From Opitutaceae bacterium UBA2377 (GTDB lineage Bacteria; Verrucomicrobiota; Verrucomicrobiia; Opitutales; Opitutaceae): a stretch of 64,000 bases of DNA. Positions within the stretch are counted from its first letter, which is position 1. Each line of letters starts with the position of its first letter. Below the pieces are notes generated by a model. It did not search any database. It was given only the letters and a program-made list of their open reading frames with translations, and was not told the origin of the DNA. The DNA lies in assembly GCA_002344205.1 (NCBI GenBank), contig DDSZ01000016.1:35446-99445 (forward strand), written 5' to 3'. Below are positions 33,114 through 41,865 of the stretch, in pieces. A program made the position numbers and the translations under genes.

Positions 33114-33953
33114 CTATTCCTTCTTTTCGATGCGTCCTGTTACAACCATTCTAGCGCGCTTGACGATTACGTGGATAAGTCCCGGTTCGATTGGATCCCA
33201 AGCAAAAGACTGGCCTTCTCCGCTCATTGGTATTGTGGCCACCCATTTTAGCTCAGAACCACCGACAGGAAAGGCTAGCACAAGCAACTCTTGTTCATCA
33301 TGGCCAGTAATGAAGAGGTAGCCGTCAGGACCAATCGCACCACCGGAAACACTGAATCCCCGAGAGCCGAGATGGATTAAAGCGTCTGCCGGGAAAACCC
33401 AACCTCGCCCTGTCGGTCTCCAGGCATCATCGTATTCAGCAAGACGTGTCCATTCCTGACCTTTACCTGGCATACCATATTTATCTCCGTAATATACAAA
33501 ACATGCAATCCAACGGCCTTCGCGTCGATCAATCCATGTCAGAGATCCGTCCGTTCGCCCGAGGCTAATAGATTCAGTGTGTTCTAGTGTTTCTGGATTC
33601 CATATTTCGACCGAACTTGTATTGGGAATTCCAGGGAAATTAGAATGAGCACAATATAGAAGTCCTTCATAAACCACTCCGGCATTAAGATGAATGAGAG
33701 GTGCGCCCTTGGAGCAAGTCCAAGTCTTCACGCGTTCACCGGTTGCTTTACGATATTTACCAATATCATGATTTGATATGACGTATAAATATTCCGCATC
33801 CGCTGCGACACCCTGTCTTGCCTCGGGTGCTTGGAATCGTTTAATTTCAGTATAAATCCAGCCTTGGGGTGATAAGTATTCTAATCCGGCTCCACCGAAC
33901 AAACATGACGGAATTACAAACCCTAATATCAATGGTAATGTCGCATTTTTCAT
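33114..33953 (-). CDS. Secreted protein, propeller-like, unknown function
   Basis: A 279-aa protein with a signal peptide (MKNATLPLILGFVIPSCLFGG). The rest is beta-rich with recurring motifs (QGVAADAEYLYVISNH, VVYEGLLYCAHSNFPG, GAIGPDGYLFITGHDEQELLVL) as in beta-propeller or NHL-type proteins. No family name assigned and no catalytic residues recognised. Located between the antiporter and PhoD genes on the same strand, so it may share the role of phosphorylated-substrate scavenging. Confidence 0.65.
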   Translation of the reverse strand: MKNATLPLILGFVIPSCLFGGAGLEYLSPQGWIYTEIKRFQAPEARQGVAADAEYLYVISNHDIGKYRKATGERVKTWTCSKGAPLIHLNAGVVYEGLLYCAHSNFPGIPNTSSVEIWNPETLEHTESISLGRTDGSLTWIDRREGRWIACFVYYGDKYGMPGKGQEWTRLAEYDDAWRPTGRGWVFPADALIHLGSRGFSVSGGAIGPDGYLFITGHDEQELLVLAFPVGGSELKWVATIPMSGEGQSFAWDPIEPGLIHVIVKRARMVVTGRIEKKE

Positions 33954-34112
33954 AATTTATACTTTCTACCTATAGTCGTCACTTGGTGGCTAGAACGCTG
34001 CATGTAACAGGATCACCTTAAAAATAAGACTGGACGTAAAAGTAGAGCAAATGGGGAATCCCAGCAATTTGACGTTCCATGAGCTAAAGGATATTCGCTT
34101 TTAATATTCTCT

Positions 34113-35669
34113 CTATGCGTGCAGTGTTGATGTGCCAGCTTCGACGTGAAGTGACGCTCGTGTGTGTAGCGGCGCGCCCGGTCGACTGACAAACGGAACC
34201 GTAAGGAAATCCGTCCGCCATTCCTGGGTTGTCAAGTCGCAGCGCACATAGCCCCGTTCACTATTATGGAATTTTACAGATGGGTAATCACGTAGCAGTG
34301 CTTCAAGATACACAGGATTGGCCACCCCATCCCCACTCGATGAAATCGATGTGCCGACAAATTCTACCGCAACTGCACGGGGTTCCGGGTAATCAAAGTC
34401 ATTTTGTAATTCGATTGCCCAATTACTGTGTATATCTCCCGTCAGTACAACTGGGTTCGCAATTTTGTGCTTTTCGAGGAATCGCAATACGGCACGACGC
34501 TCGTATTCATAACCCGCCCACTTGTCCACATCTACTACCAATTCAGGTCCAGGGTTGCGATCTACCGATGCCATCAGGACTTGCTGAGCCAAGACATTCC
34601 AAATAGATTCTGACCGCGTCAGACCGTTGAACAACCATTCACGTTGTTCAGAACCAAGCATAGTTGCATTTGGATTTAACATAGCCGGACCTGCAATTTG
34701 CCGACGTCCTCCAGCCAGTAAGGCAGAACGGTACTGCCTAGTATCGAGCACATGGAAGCACGCAAGGTGGCCATAGCCGAAATGGCGATATAGCTGCATA
34801 GCCGACCCTGTTGGTCGGGCTGTATTCCTCAGTGGCATGTGCTCGTAATAGGCTCGATAGGCAGCGGCACGCCGAGCGAGAAACTGCTCGCGGGAGTAAC
34901 TATCGGAACGCTCAGGAATGTCATTAGCGTAGTCATTACTTACCTCGTGGTCGTCCCATGTCACGATCCATGGTGCGTGCGCATGTGCAGCCTGCAAAGC
35001 CGGATCTGTTTTATAAACCGCATACCGCGTTCGATAGGTATCGAGAGTGTTTGCTTCAGGCAGGCCATGTGGACGGACGGCATTATCGCCGTCTGTTTTT
35101 TCATAAATGTAGTCGCCCAAGAAAATGATCAGATCCAGATCTTCGCGGATCAGGTGTTCGTAGGCTGTGTAATAGCCCACTTCATACTTTTGGCATGAAG
35201 CGAACGCAAAGCGCAGCCGTTCTGGTGTGGTACCCGGTGCCGGCAGTGTCCGCGCTCTGCCCACGGCGCTGGTCGTGCCACGTAACCGAAAGCGATACCA
35301 ATACCACCGATCTGGGCGTAATCCCGCCACCTCAACATGAATTGAATGTGCCCAAGCGAAGTCCGCAATGGCTTTCCCTCGAAGAGCGATGTGATTCATG
35401 CCCTCATCCTCTGCCACTTCCCAATCCACGGCCATGGAGTCGGATGGCATCCCGCCACTAGGCTCCAATGGGTGTGGAGCCAAACGAGTCCAAATAACAA
35501 ACCCGTTGTGTGTAGGATCACCCGAAGCCACACCCAAGGTAAATGGGTATCCATCGAAAGTCCCCTCATGTAAGTTGCCGCCAACGGCACGCGCAGCAAG
35601 CATTGCAACCGTTAGAGAGGCACCACCGGCGATGAAAGTCCTTCGAGTCAGAATATTTTTATTCAGCAT
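34113..35669 (-). CDS. phoD: PhoD-like alkaline phosphatase/phosphodiesterase
   Basis: A 518-aa exported phosphoesterase. It has a twin-arginine signal (TRRTFIAGGASLTVAMLAARA), the PhoD N-terminal domain, and catalytic blocks FAFASCQKYEVGYY, DLDLIIFLGDYIYE, WIVTWDDHEVSNDYAN and, near the C-terminus, VVLTGDIHSNWA. The ATG at 35669 was chosen over the GTG at 35678 because AGGTGAT precedes it at Shine-Dalgarno distance. It would release phosphate from phosphodiesters or monoesters outside the membrane, fitting the OPA antiporter next door. Confidence 0.9.
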   Translation of the reverse strand: MLNKNILTRRTFIAGGASLTVAMLAARAVGGNLHEGTFDGYPFTLGVASGDPTHNGFVIWTRLAPHPLEPSGGMPSDSMAVDWEVAEDEGMNHIALRGKAIADFAWAHSIHVEVAGLRPDRWYWYRFRLRGTTSAVGRARTLPAPGTTPERLRFAFASCQKYEVGYYTAYEHLIREDLDLIIFLGDYIYEKTDGDNAVRPHGLPEANTLDTYRTRYAVYKTDPALQAAHAHAPWIVTWDDHEVSNDYANDIPERSDSYSREQFLARRAAAYRAYYEHMPLRNTARPTGSAMQLYRHFGYGHLACFHVLDTRQYRSALLAGGRRQIAGPAMLNPNATMLGSEQREWLFNGLTRSESIWNVLAQQVLMASVDRNPGPELVVDVDKWAGYEYERRAVLRFLEKHKIANPVVLTGDIHSNWAIELQNDFDYPEPRAVAVEFVGTSISSSGDGVANPVYLEALLRDYPSVKFHNSERGYVRCDLTTQEWRTDFLTVPFVSRPGAPLHTRASLHVEAGTSTLHA

Positions 35670-35784
35670 CTTTATCACCTACGTATAAGTAGCTGTAATT
35701 TAAGGATTTTCATATGTGCCAAAGTCATCATTATATAATTGGATGGATATCTTTGAGCGTTCCAGATCGTGATGGCAGGCATTA

Positions 35785-37290
35785 CTATTTATCAGAATCA
35801 AATTGTGGTTTCTCCTTCGATTTGTATAGTTTCAATAACGGCAGAGCCAGACTAGCCAAGGCCGCCAACAGAAAGAAAATCACGATTGGTGAATGGGTGA
35901 TAACACCAAGCCAATCATCCCGATTTAGGATCAGCGCACGGCGTAGATTGGATTCCATCATCGGACCTAAAATTAGCCCCAAGACCAATGGCCCCAGCGG
36001 AAAGTCGGCCTTTCGTAGGACAAAACCGATCAAGCCGGCGGCGAACATCACCCAGACATCTGTCAGCGAGTTGTTCAGCGCAAAGGAGCCAACCGTTCCA
36101 AATAGGATGATTCCAGCCCAAAGCCATGCATTTGGCAGACGGATCGCACGCGCCAGAGGTTTGGCTCCGATTAGCCCGATTACCATCACGAGCAGAGCGG
36201 CCATAACCATCAGGAATACGATACTGAATACAAAGTCGCGGTGATCGCGAAACAGAAGCGGGCCGGGTTGGATGCCATGAATCAAAAGCGCCCCTATCAG
36301 AACCGCTGAAGGAGCATCGCCCGGGATACCTAATGTCAACATGGTGGTCATGGCGCCGCCAACCGCGGCGTTGGATGAGGTGCAACTCGCCGCAAGACCC
36401 TCTATAGATCCTTTTCCAAATTCCTCCTTGTTGCGCGAGATGCGCCGAGCCTGTTCCCAGGCAATGACCGATCCGATATCCCCCCCGGCCGCCGGGACCG
36501 CCCCCACTGCCGTACCAATGCCTGCACCGGTTACCGCCGCCGGCAGCATCCGCCGCCACTCCCGCCATTTTGGCCAAATCCGTCCGATTTTTGCGGGAAC
36601 GCCATCCGTATTTCCCACGCGTTCCGAAATCTGCACGAGCACTTCGGTTAAACCAAACAACCCGATCATGACCGGCACAAAGGCGATTCCATCCATAAAC
36701 TCTGTCTGACCAAAAGTGTAACGGGGAAACGCTGTCATTGGATCCAGCCCGACCGATGCCAAGACGAGCCCCAGTATGCCAGCCAGCATACCTTTGATAA
36801 CGCGACCACCGGAGACACCCGCCATCAAACTAATACCGAAAACTGCTAGGCCAAAATATTCCGCCGGACCGAATTTGAGCGCAAAGCGCGCGATCGGGAA
36901 CGCCGCGACGGCGAGGAAGAAAATACTCACCAATTGACCGACGGTGGATAGCAGAGCATTGATACCGAGCGCTAGGCCAGCTTCACCTCGTTTAGCAAAA
37001 GCATAGCCATCCCACGCGGTCGCAATGGAAGCTGGTGTCCCTGGAACATTAATAAGAATCGCCGGAACTCCTCCCGCCGGAATCGCACCACAGTATATAC
37101 CCAGCAACATCGCTAGCCCCTGCTCCGGAGATACCCAAAATGTCAGTGGAGTAAGAACCGCAACGCCCATGGTAGCTGTCAATCCAGGCAAAGCGCCAAA
37201 AATCGCCCCCAAAAAAACACCAATAACCAAAAATCCCAGCACCTTCCATTGCAGAACCGCCATCAAGCCTTCAAGAAGATCAAGTGTCAT
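35785..37290 (-). CDS. tctA: Tripartite tricarboxylate transporter, large permease (TctA)
   Basis: A 501-aa inner-membrane subunit with about 11-12 helices. TctA signatures are present: GALPGLTATMGVAVLTPLTF near residue 35, GGVPAILINVPGTPAS, AAGGDIGSVIAWEQARRISRN, SSNAAVGGAMTTMLTLGIPGD and the duplicate ILIGALLIHGIQPGP-like motif. Start at 37290 (MTLDLLEGL); the TctB stop lies seven bases upstream. Together with TctB and the binding protein it forms a solute:cation importer whose substrate in this island is likely a sugar acid rather than a tricarboxylate (inference from neighbours). Confidence 0.93.
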   Translation of the reverse strand: MTLDLLEGLMAVLQWKVLGFLVIGVFLGAIFGALPGLTATMGVAVLTPLTFWVSPEQGLAMLLGIYCGAIPAGGVPAILINVPGTPASIATAWDGYAFAKRGEAGLALGINALLSTVGQLVSIFFLAVAAFPIARFALKFGPAEYFGLAVFGISLMAGVSGGRVIKGMLAGILGLVLASVGLDPMTAFPRYTFGQTEFMDGIAFVPVMIGLFGLTEVLVQISERVGNTDGVPAKIGRIWPKWREWRRMLPAAVTGAGIGTAVGAVPAAGGDIGSVIAWEQARRISRNKEEFGKGSIEGLAASCTSSNAAVGGAMTTMLTLGIPGDAPSAVLIGALLIHGIQPGPLLFRDHRDFVFSIVFLMVMAALLVMVIGLIGAKPLARAIRLPNAWLWAGIILFGTVGSFALNNSLTDVWVMFAAGLIGFVLRKADFPLGPLVLGLILGPMMESNLRRALILNRDDWLGVITHSPIVIFFLLAALASLALPLLKLYKSKEKPQFDSDK

Positions 37291-37297
37291 GGCATTG

Positions 37298-37726
37298 CTA
37301 CTCCAACGAAATCTGCAGGCCATATTGAAAGGCCACCGTTACACCGGCAGTGAGTAATGCAGATACGATTATCCCCCGTTTCCAAGATTCTCCCAGCATG
37401 CGAAGAAGAAGAGCCAGATAAATCAACGTGCGTATGGGAAACCAACCGATACCCCACATCAATAGATAGGCGCAGGTCAGCACTGTCACGCTAACGATCA
37501 ACCGCGGATGACTAATAGAAACAACGTAAGAGACACGACCCTTAAGTCCTTGCGCCAAGAGCCCGACACTCAGAAATGCCATCAACACGCCCAGCACCTT
37601 GGGGTAGAGACCTGCCCCTGGCGGCAGGTTAGTTCCGCTGATTACCAGATACAGGCCGAGTGCAAAGAATACTGCTGCGACAATGCGATCAATCAGGGCA
37701 GATTTATTCTCAGCCATCATGATCAT
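37298..37726 (-). CDS. tctB: Tripartite tricarboxylate transporter, small permease (TctB)
   Basis: A 142-aa membrane protein with four predicted helices (for example IVAAVFFALGLYLVISG and LIVSVTVLTCAYLLMWGIGWF) and the PGAGLYPKVLGVLMA segment of TctB. Its ATG overlaps the TctC stop (ATGA) and it is followed after seven bases by TctA. The order C-B-A matches classic Tct operons. Function is to support the large permease; no ligand specificity. Confidence 0.88.
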   Translation of the reverse strand: MIMMAENKSALIDRIVAAVFFALGLYLVISGTNLPPGAGLYPKVLGVLMAFLSVGLLAQGLKGRVSYVVSISHPRLIVSVTVLTCAYLLMWGIGWFPIRTLIYLALLLRMLGESWKRGIIVSALLTAGVTVAFQYGLQISLE

Positions 37727-38772
37727 CGATTTAGCCTGAGCAACTCTGGCACTTCAGTTTGAAAGAAATCAGCTTGGGACTTGGCAAAAGCGCGAAAAGC
37801 TTCTCGTCCCATGAAAACCGCTTCCATTCCGCGCTCCTTGCATAATTTCTGCCAGTCTTCTGTAGCAAAACCTGCCTTGAAACTCTGTTCGAGCCGCTCT
37901 AGGGCCTTTTCGGGCACGCCTTTTGGCGCGAAAAACCCGCTCCACGCGGGAACCCCAAAAGAATATCCCAATTCGTGACTAGTCGGCACCCCGGGATAGA
38001 GGTCAGAGTGTTGTTGGTCGAAAACCGCAAGCGGTTTCAATGCCCCTGCCTGCACATTTGCGATGGCCTCCCCAGCACCAGCCACCACACAGTCCACATG
38101 ACCACCCAGCAGCGAAGCCAGTGAGGCGGATGAGCCGCCATAGGGAACGTATGTAACTCGGATACCTGTAGACTGCTCCATCAGGAGCGCGTTGAAGTGC
38201 CAGATTGAGCCGGTACCGGAATGAGCCAGAATCAATCCACCAGGTTTCGACGCAGCCGCGGCAACAAACTCGGCGAATGAATTCCACGGAGCATCATTCC
38301 GAACGACTAATACCGCGGGTGATTTTGCCACTAGACAAATCAAGTCCATATTATCAGGTCCAATATCGGCATAGCCCAAGGCACGCACGACGCAGATCTC
38401 CACAGGTGCGTGGCCAATCGTATAGCCATCAGCAGGACGACGCACTACATAGGAAAAAGCTAAGGCACCGCTGGCACCCGGTCGGTTCACACAAACTACG
38501 GGCACCCCTAGCTCTTGTTCCAGCAGACTGCCCATGAAACGGGAGACTGTATCGGAAAGCCCACCGGGTGAGGCCTGCACAATCAGTTTCAATTCACCAG
38601 ATGGAAATGGACCTTGATGCCGGCTACACGATCCAAGCAGACAGGCAATCCCTGTGATCAAGATTGAAAGAAACAAACCAAACTTGGGAAGAGATCTGAA
38701 GTTCTCCCACTGCAATATTGAAAGAGAATTAGGCCTAGAGTAGCTCACATTTATGAATTTTTGTGCAAGCAA
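37723..38772 (-). CDS. tctC: Tripartite tricarboxylate transporter, substrate-binding lipoprotein (TctC/Bug)
   Basis: A 349-aa binding protein with a lipobox LLGSC (Cys 49), so it is probably a membrane-anchored lipoprotein. Bug-family motifs: LKLIVQASPGGLSDTVSRFMG, VVCVNRPGASGALAF, ADGYTIGH, VPYGGSSASLASLLGGHVDCVVAG, and FFAPKGVPEKALERL. The N-terminus before the lipobox is unusually long, so the true start may be a later codon. Upstream gene is the HpcH/HpaI aldolase (38782), only 9 bases away, which links import to aldol cleavage. Confidence 0.9.
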   Translation of the reverse strand: MLAQKFINVSYSRPNSLSILQWENFRSLPKFGLFLSILITGIACLLGSCSRHQGPFPSGELKLIVQASPGGLSDTVSRFMGSLLEQELGVPVVCVNRPGASGALAFSYVVRRPADGYTIGHAPVEICVVRALGYADIGPDNMDLICLVAKSPAVLVVRNDAPWNSFAEFVAAAASKPGGLILAHSGTGSIWHFNALLMEQSTGIRVTYVPYGGSSASLASLLGGHVDCVVAGAGEAIANVQAGALKPLAVFDQQHSDLYPGVPTSHELGYSFGVPAWSGFFAPKGVPEKALERLEQSFKAGFATEDWQKLCKERGMEAVFMGREAFRAFAKSQADFFQTEVPELLRLNR

Positions 38773-38781
38773 GGATCGAAA

Positions 38782-39588
38782 TCAGTTTGATGCTAGTCTG
38801 CTCCGCAAAATCGCCAACCCGCTGGTGCACATGGTAGTGAGCATAGTGATATCTAAACTGTAGGCGAGAAATCGGTAGCCTTCCGCAAGACGCTCTTTCG
38901 CTTGAGTGGCGTCGGGCTGCACGACATGAATACCCGGTGACACCGCATGATTACGACAAGCCGATAAGATGGTCTCCCGGGCAGCGAGGTAATCAGGATG
39001 TTCAAACTGGGCGGTGATCCCCATTGAAGCGGTGAGATCGTAGGGGCCGATGAATACCGCATCGATCCCGGGCACACTGAGGATGGCATCAATATTGCGA
39101 ACCGCATCGATGTGCTCGATCTGAACAGCGAGAAGTATCTCATCGTTGGCCTGCGCGCACTCTTCGTCGATCCTTAAGCCATAGGTGTTGGCCCGGCAGA
39201 AGCCCACACCTCGCAAACCAACGGGTGGATATTTCGCAGCCTGCACGAGCAGTCTGGCCTCCTCTGCGGTACGCACAAGCGGGGCCACCAAGCCTCGCGC
39301 ACCAGCATCAAGGTAGCGCTTTACGAAAGCGTAATCAATCCCATGCAACCTCACGATAGTCTCGCATTCAGGCCGCCCGGAGCGGATGGCCTGAAACAAC
39401 TGTTGTGTCTGCGGTAAATCAACCGCTGAGTGCTCGACATCAACACATAGAAAATCAAAGCCACAGCTGGCCATCAATTCAGCGACAATTGGGCTGCCGC
39501 TGTTGATCCAGCTGCCGATTATCGTATCTCCAGCGCGCATACGCTGGCGCAGGGATGGCTTGGGTATGGTTTTTGTCGCAACGGTCAT
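38782..39588 (-). CDS. HpcH/HpaI family class II aldolase (island copy)
   Basis: A 268-aa aldolase of the 2-dehydro-3-deoxyglucarate/4-hydroxy-2-oxoacid type. Motifs: FLCVDVEHSAVDL, ARGLVAPLVRT, AVQIEHIDAV with the metal ligand, FIGPYDLTASMG. It is more typical of the GarL/HpaI group than the two copies in zone 1. It lies in the same strand and operon as TctCBA and the YhcH protein, so the imported acid is probably dehydrated elsewhere and cleaved here to pyruvate plus an aldehyde. Confidence 0.88.
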   Translation of the reverse strand: MTVATKTIPKPSLRQRMRAGDTIIGSWINSGSPIVAELMASCGFDFLCVDVEHSAVDLPQTQQLFQAIRSGRPECETIVRLHGIDYAFVKRYLDAGARGLVAPLVRTAEEARLLVQAAKYPPVGLRGVGFCRANTYGLRIDEECAQANDEILLAVQIEHIDAVRNIDAILSVPGIDAVFIGPYDLTASMGITAQFEHPDYLAARETILSACRNHAVSPGIHVVQPDATQAKERLAEGYRFLAYSLDITMLTTMCTSGLAILRSRLASN

Positions 39589-39590
39589 AG

Positions 39591-40061
39591 TCAGTAAAAC
39601 CGGCCGACAGGAATTTTGACGACCAGTTTGAACACATCTGAAAAACCAGCGACCCTAATTTTTGGCCGGTGCGCATCGACGGGAGTAAAAATGGAAAAAT
39701 AGCCAGCCGTCTTCACGACCGTGCCGAACACAGTCCCGGGGCGATGGAAAAGCACCTCATTGGCCGTATCATACACTCCATCGTCGGTCAATGTGTCGCG
39801 CGGCGCCCAATCAATCGCCTCGGCACCTGCCAAGGTGTATTGCAGGTCAACATAACTACGGTGAGTTTCAAAACGCGACTGTGATGCATCGCCAGTTGTA
39901 TAACGCAACACCAAGGCAGATAGTCCGTCTTCGTCCAAAGTATAGCGACCTTCAGCTGGGTCGGCAGGTAAGTTACGTATCCATGCGACTGAATGAACCA
40001 CCGCGTCGCCTAGTGAGGTCAATCCCATAGCTTCGAAATCGCCTATTTTCCCGTAAATCAT
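39591..40061 (-). CDS. YhcH/YjgK/YiaL family protein
   Basis: A 156-aa cupin-like protein of the DUF386 family. Family features: YGKIGDFE start, RFETHRSYVDLQYTLAGAEAIDWAP, VLFHRPGTVFGTVVKTAGYFSIFTPVDAHRPKI with the metal-ligand His, and VKIPVGRFY end. Such proteins accompany sugar-acid and sialic-acid genes and are thought to be anomerases or sugar isomerases. Two bases separate its stop from the aldolase start codon, so it is the first gene of the transporter/aldolase operon. Confidence 0.85.
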   Translation of the reverse strand: MIYGKIGDFEAMGLTSLGDAVVHSVAWIRNLPADPAEGRYTLDEDGLSALVLRYTTGDASQSRFETHRSYVDLQYTLAGAEAIDWAPRDTLTDDGVYDTANEVLFHRPGTVFGTVVKTAGYFSIFTPVDAHRPKIRVAGFSDVFKLVVKIPVGRFY

Positions 40062-40173
40062 GGCGGCAAATTTCAGTCACTTAGAGCAGACTGAGTCATA
40101 CGGTACATTGCCGCACAGTGATGGAGCAGCAATCCGTGAAAGATGGAATAATATCTGATTTGCAAGCATTGGC

Positions 40174-41778
40174 TTAAAGCTCCGGGTCTTCCCAAGTAAA
40201 GCCGTATAAAAATGCTCGATGAAACACAAAGCGCACCTTGACTGCGGAACCAGGAGCTATTTTGTTTCCGTTCCATTCAAGTGCGGTTCGGCGGTGATCG
40301 CCTGTAACGGCTGTATTGTCTTCCAAACTGAAACCTGGAACGACGAGACCTGCATCATCAAGCAGTTCCGCACGCAATGATCCCCCGTCCTTGACGAAGG
40401 TGTTGACGACAACTTTGCGGCCACCGAATTTACCCGGCTTAGTAACAGCCTCGCCCTTGGTCACACCGCCAACGGATGGTGCGAGAGCGTAGAGTCGGTC
40501 GAATTCCCAGGTTGCGCGACAAAGCGCGGTGTTGAAAGGCAGCGTGGGGGTCTGGAAGCCGAGCACTGTTTCATTACCAACTTCGACCTGTGGTTCAAAC
40601 CGCGTATCATGGATCTCCCCATGTAGACCTTCTGATCCAGCGTAGTATACATGCATCCGGTTCCCCTCGATGATGGGACTGTGCATCTGCCAGATCATCC
40701 CGCCGCCGTATTCGCCCAGTGGGGGATTGGGTAGCGCAGGACGACGGTCTGGGCGCCACCAGTGAACACCGTCGCGAGAAGCGGCTAATTGCAGACACAT
40801 CGTTTGAATCACAGCGTCGTAGTAGTTCACCAGCGCCACGTAACCGCCATCTACTTTCACCGGACAAATCTCCAGAAACTGGGCGTAGTCTGGATCTCGC
40901 CAGTCACGGGTGAGAACCAAGGCATCTCCGCCCCAATCACTACCATCCAGACTGGTGCGCCGGGAGACGCTGCGCAGGCCAGCGCGGGGATTGTTGTCGT
41001 AAAGGATGATGCGGTCACCTTCACGGGTTTTCGGGTAGGATTTGAAATATGAAACGTAGGACCCGTCGGGCTCGCGATATACGTAGGAGACATCGCCGCC
41101 TCCGCCGACCGAGGGATGGATGGGGCCTTCGATGGCTTGCCAGGCCTTGCCGTCTTTGGAACGGTAACGATACGTGCCGAGACGGCCATCTGGACCAGGC
41201 AGGTGGGCGACGCGATTCTCCTTCATACCACCATACAGCGGTCCCCGCATGACAAACATTTCGTAAGGCCAATCCTTTTCGGGATGCACAAACACTGAGG
41301 CATAGACTGAGGTTCCTCCGGAATCCAAATCGAAGATTATGTTGGTGTGCTCGTATCCGGGCCAGAGGGCAATGGACAGTTCCGGACGATACCAGTTTAC
41401 ACCATCTTTGCTTTCGAGATAGGTGAGTCTACGTTGATGCTCGTGCTCCGTTTTCAGGCCTGCAAGAACCGACTCGCCGGGAGTGGAAACTTGCCATGCC
41501 TTCCACAAGCCATCAATGGGATCACGCAGCACAGTGCCGTGCGCCATGATGCCTCCAGAATCCCAAGGCATCTCAGGTTCCAATAGTGGATTGTTTGCAT
41601 CAGGTTTTCCAGGCTCAACTCGCCAAGCGACCAGTTTAAGTGACTCGAAGTCATCGGGCATGAGCAGCGGGAACCTAGGCGCAGTCGCAGTGGCATGGAG
41701 TGGCAAGCTCGTGATCAACAGGCCTGCCAGCAGAAGGCTGCTACCGAAACACGAGGAGGAGGATAATCGGGCAATCAT
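40174..41778 (-). CDS. Secreted glycosidase-like beta-propeller protein
   Basis: A 534-aa exported protein with a signal peptide (SSLLLAGLLITSLPLHATA). The body has propeller strands resembling GH32/43/68-type five-bladed folds, e.g. WPYEMFVMRGP, YRYRSKDGKAWQAIEGP, LAASRDGVHWWRPDRRPALP and VYYAGSEGLHG. The last about 130 residues look like a beta-sandwich. Catalytic acids could not be placed with certainty, so I call it glycosidase-like rather than naming an activity. It is upstream of the sugar-acid genes and next to the TonB receptor, consistent with carbohydrate uptake. Confidence 0.7.
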   Translation of the reverse strand: MIARLSSSSCFGSSLLLAGLLITSLPLHATATAPRFPLLMPDDFESLKLVAWRVEPGKPDANNPLLEPEMPWDSGGIMAHGTVLRDPIDGLWKAWQVSTPGESVLAGLKTEHEHQRRLTYLESKDGVNWYRPELSIALWPGYEHTNIIFDLDSGGTSVYASVFVHPEKDWPYEMFVMRGPLYGGMKENRVAHLPGPDGRLGTYRYRSKDGKAWQAIEGPIHPSVGGGGDVSYVYREPDGSYVSYFKSYPKTREGDRIILYDNNPRAGLRSVSRRTSLDGSDWGGDALVLTRDWRDPDYAQFLEICPVKVDGGYVALVNYYDAVIQTMCLQLAASRDGVHWWRPDRRPALPNPPLGEYGGGMIWQMHSPIIEGNRMHVYYAGSEGLHGEIHDTRFEPQVEVGNETVLGFQTPTLPFNTALCRATWEFDRLYALAPSVGGVTKGEAVTKPGKFGGRKVVVNTFVKDGGSLRAELLDDAGLVVPGFSLEDNTAVTGDHRRTALEWNGNKIAPGSAVKVRFVFHRAFLYGFTWEDPEL

Positions 41779-41865
41779 AATTGAGGCAAGATTCAGCAGT
41801 CACAATCAATGCGGGGAAGGCAGTTGCCCTACAGTATGCGCCACCCCGACAGTTTATAATGAATA

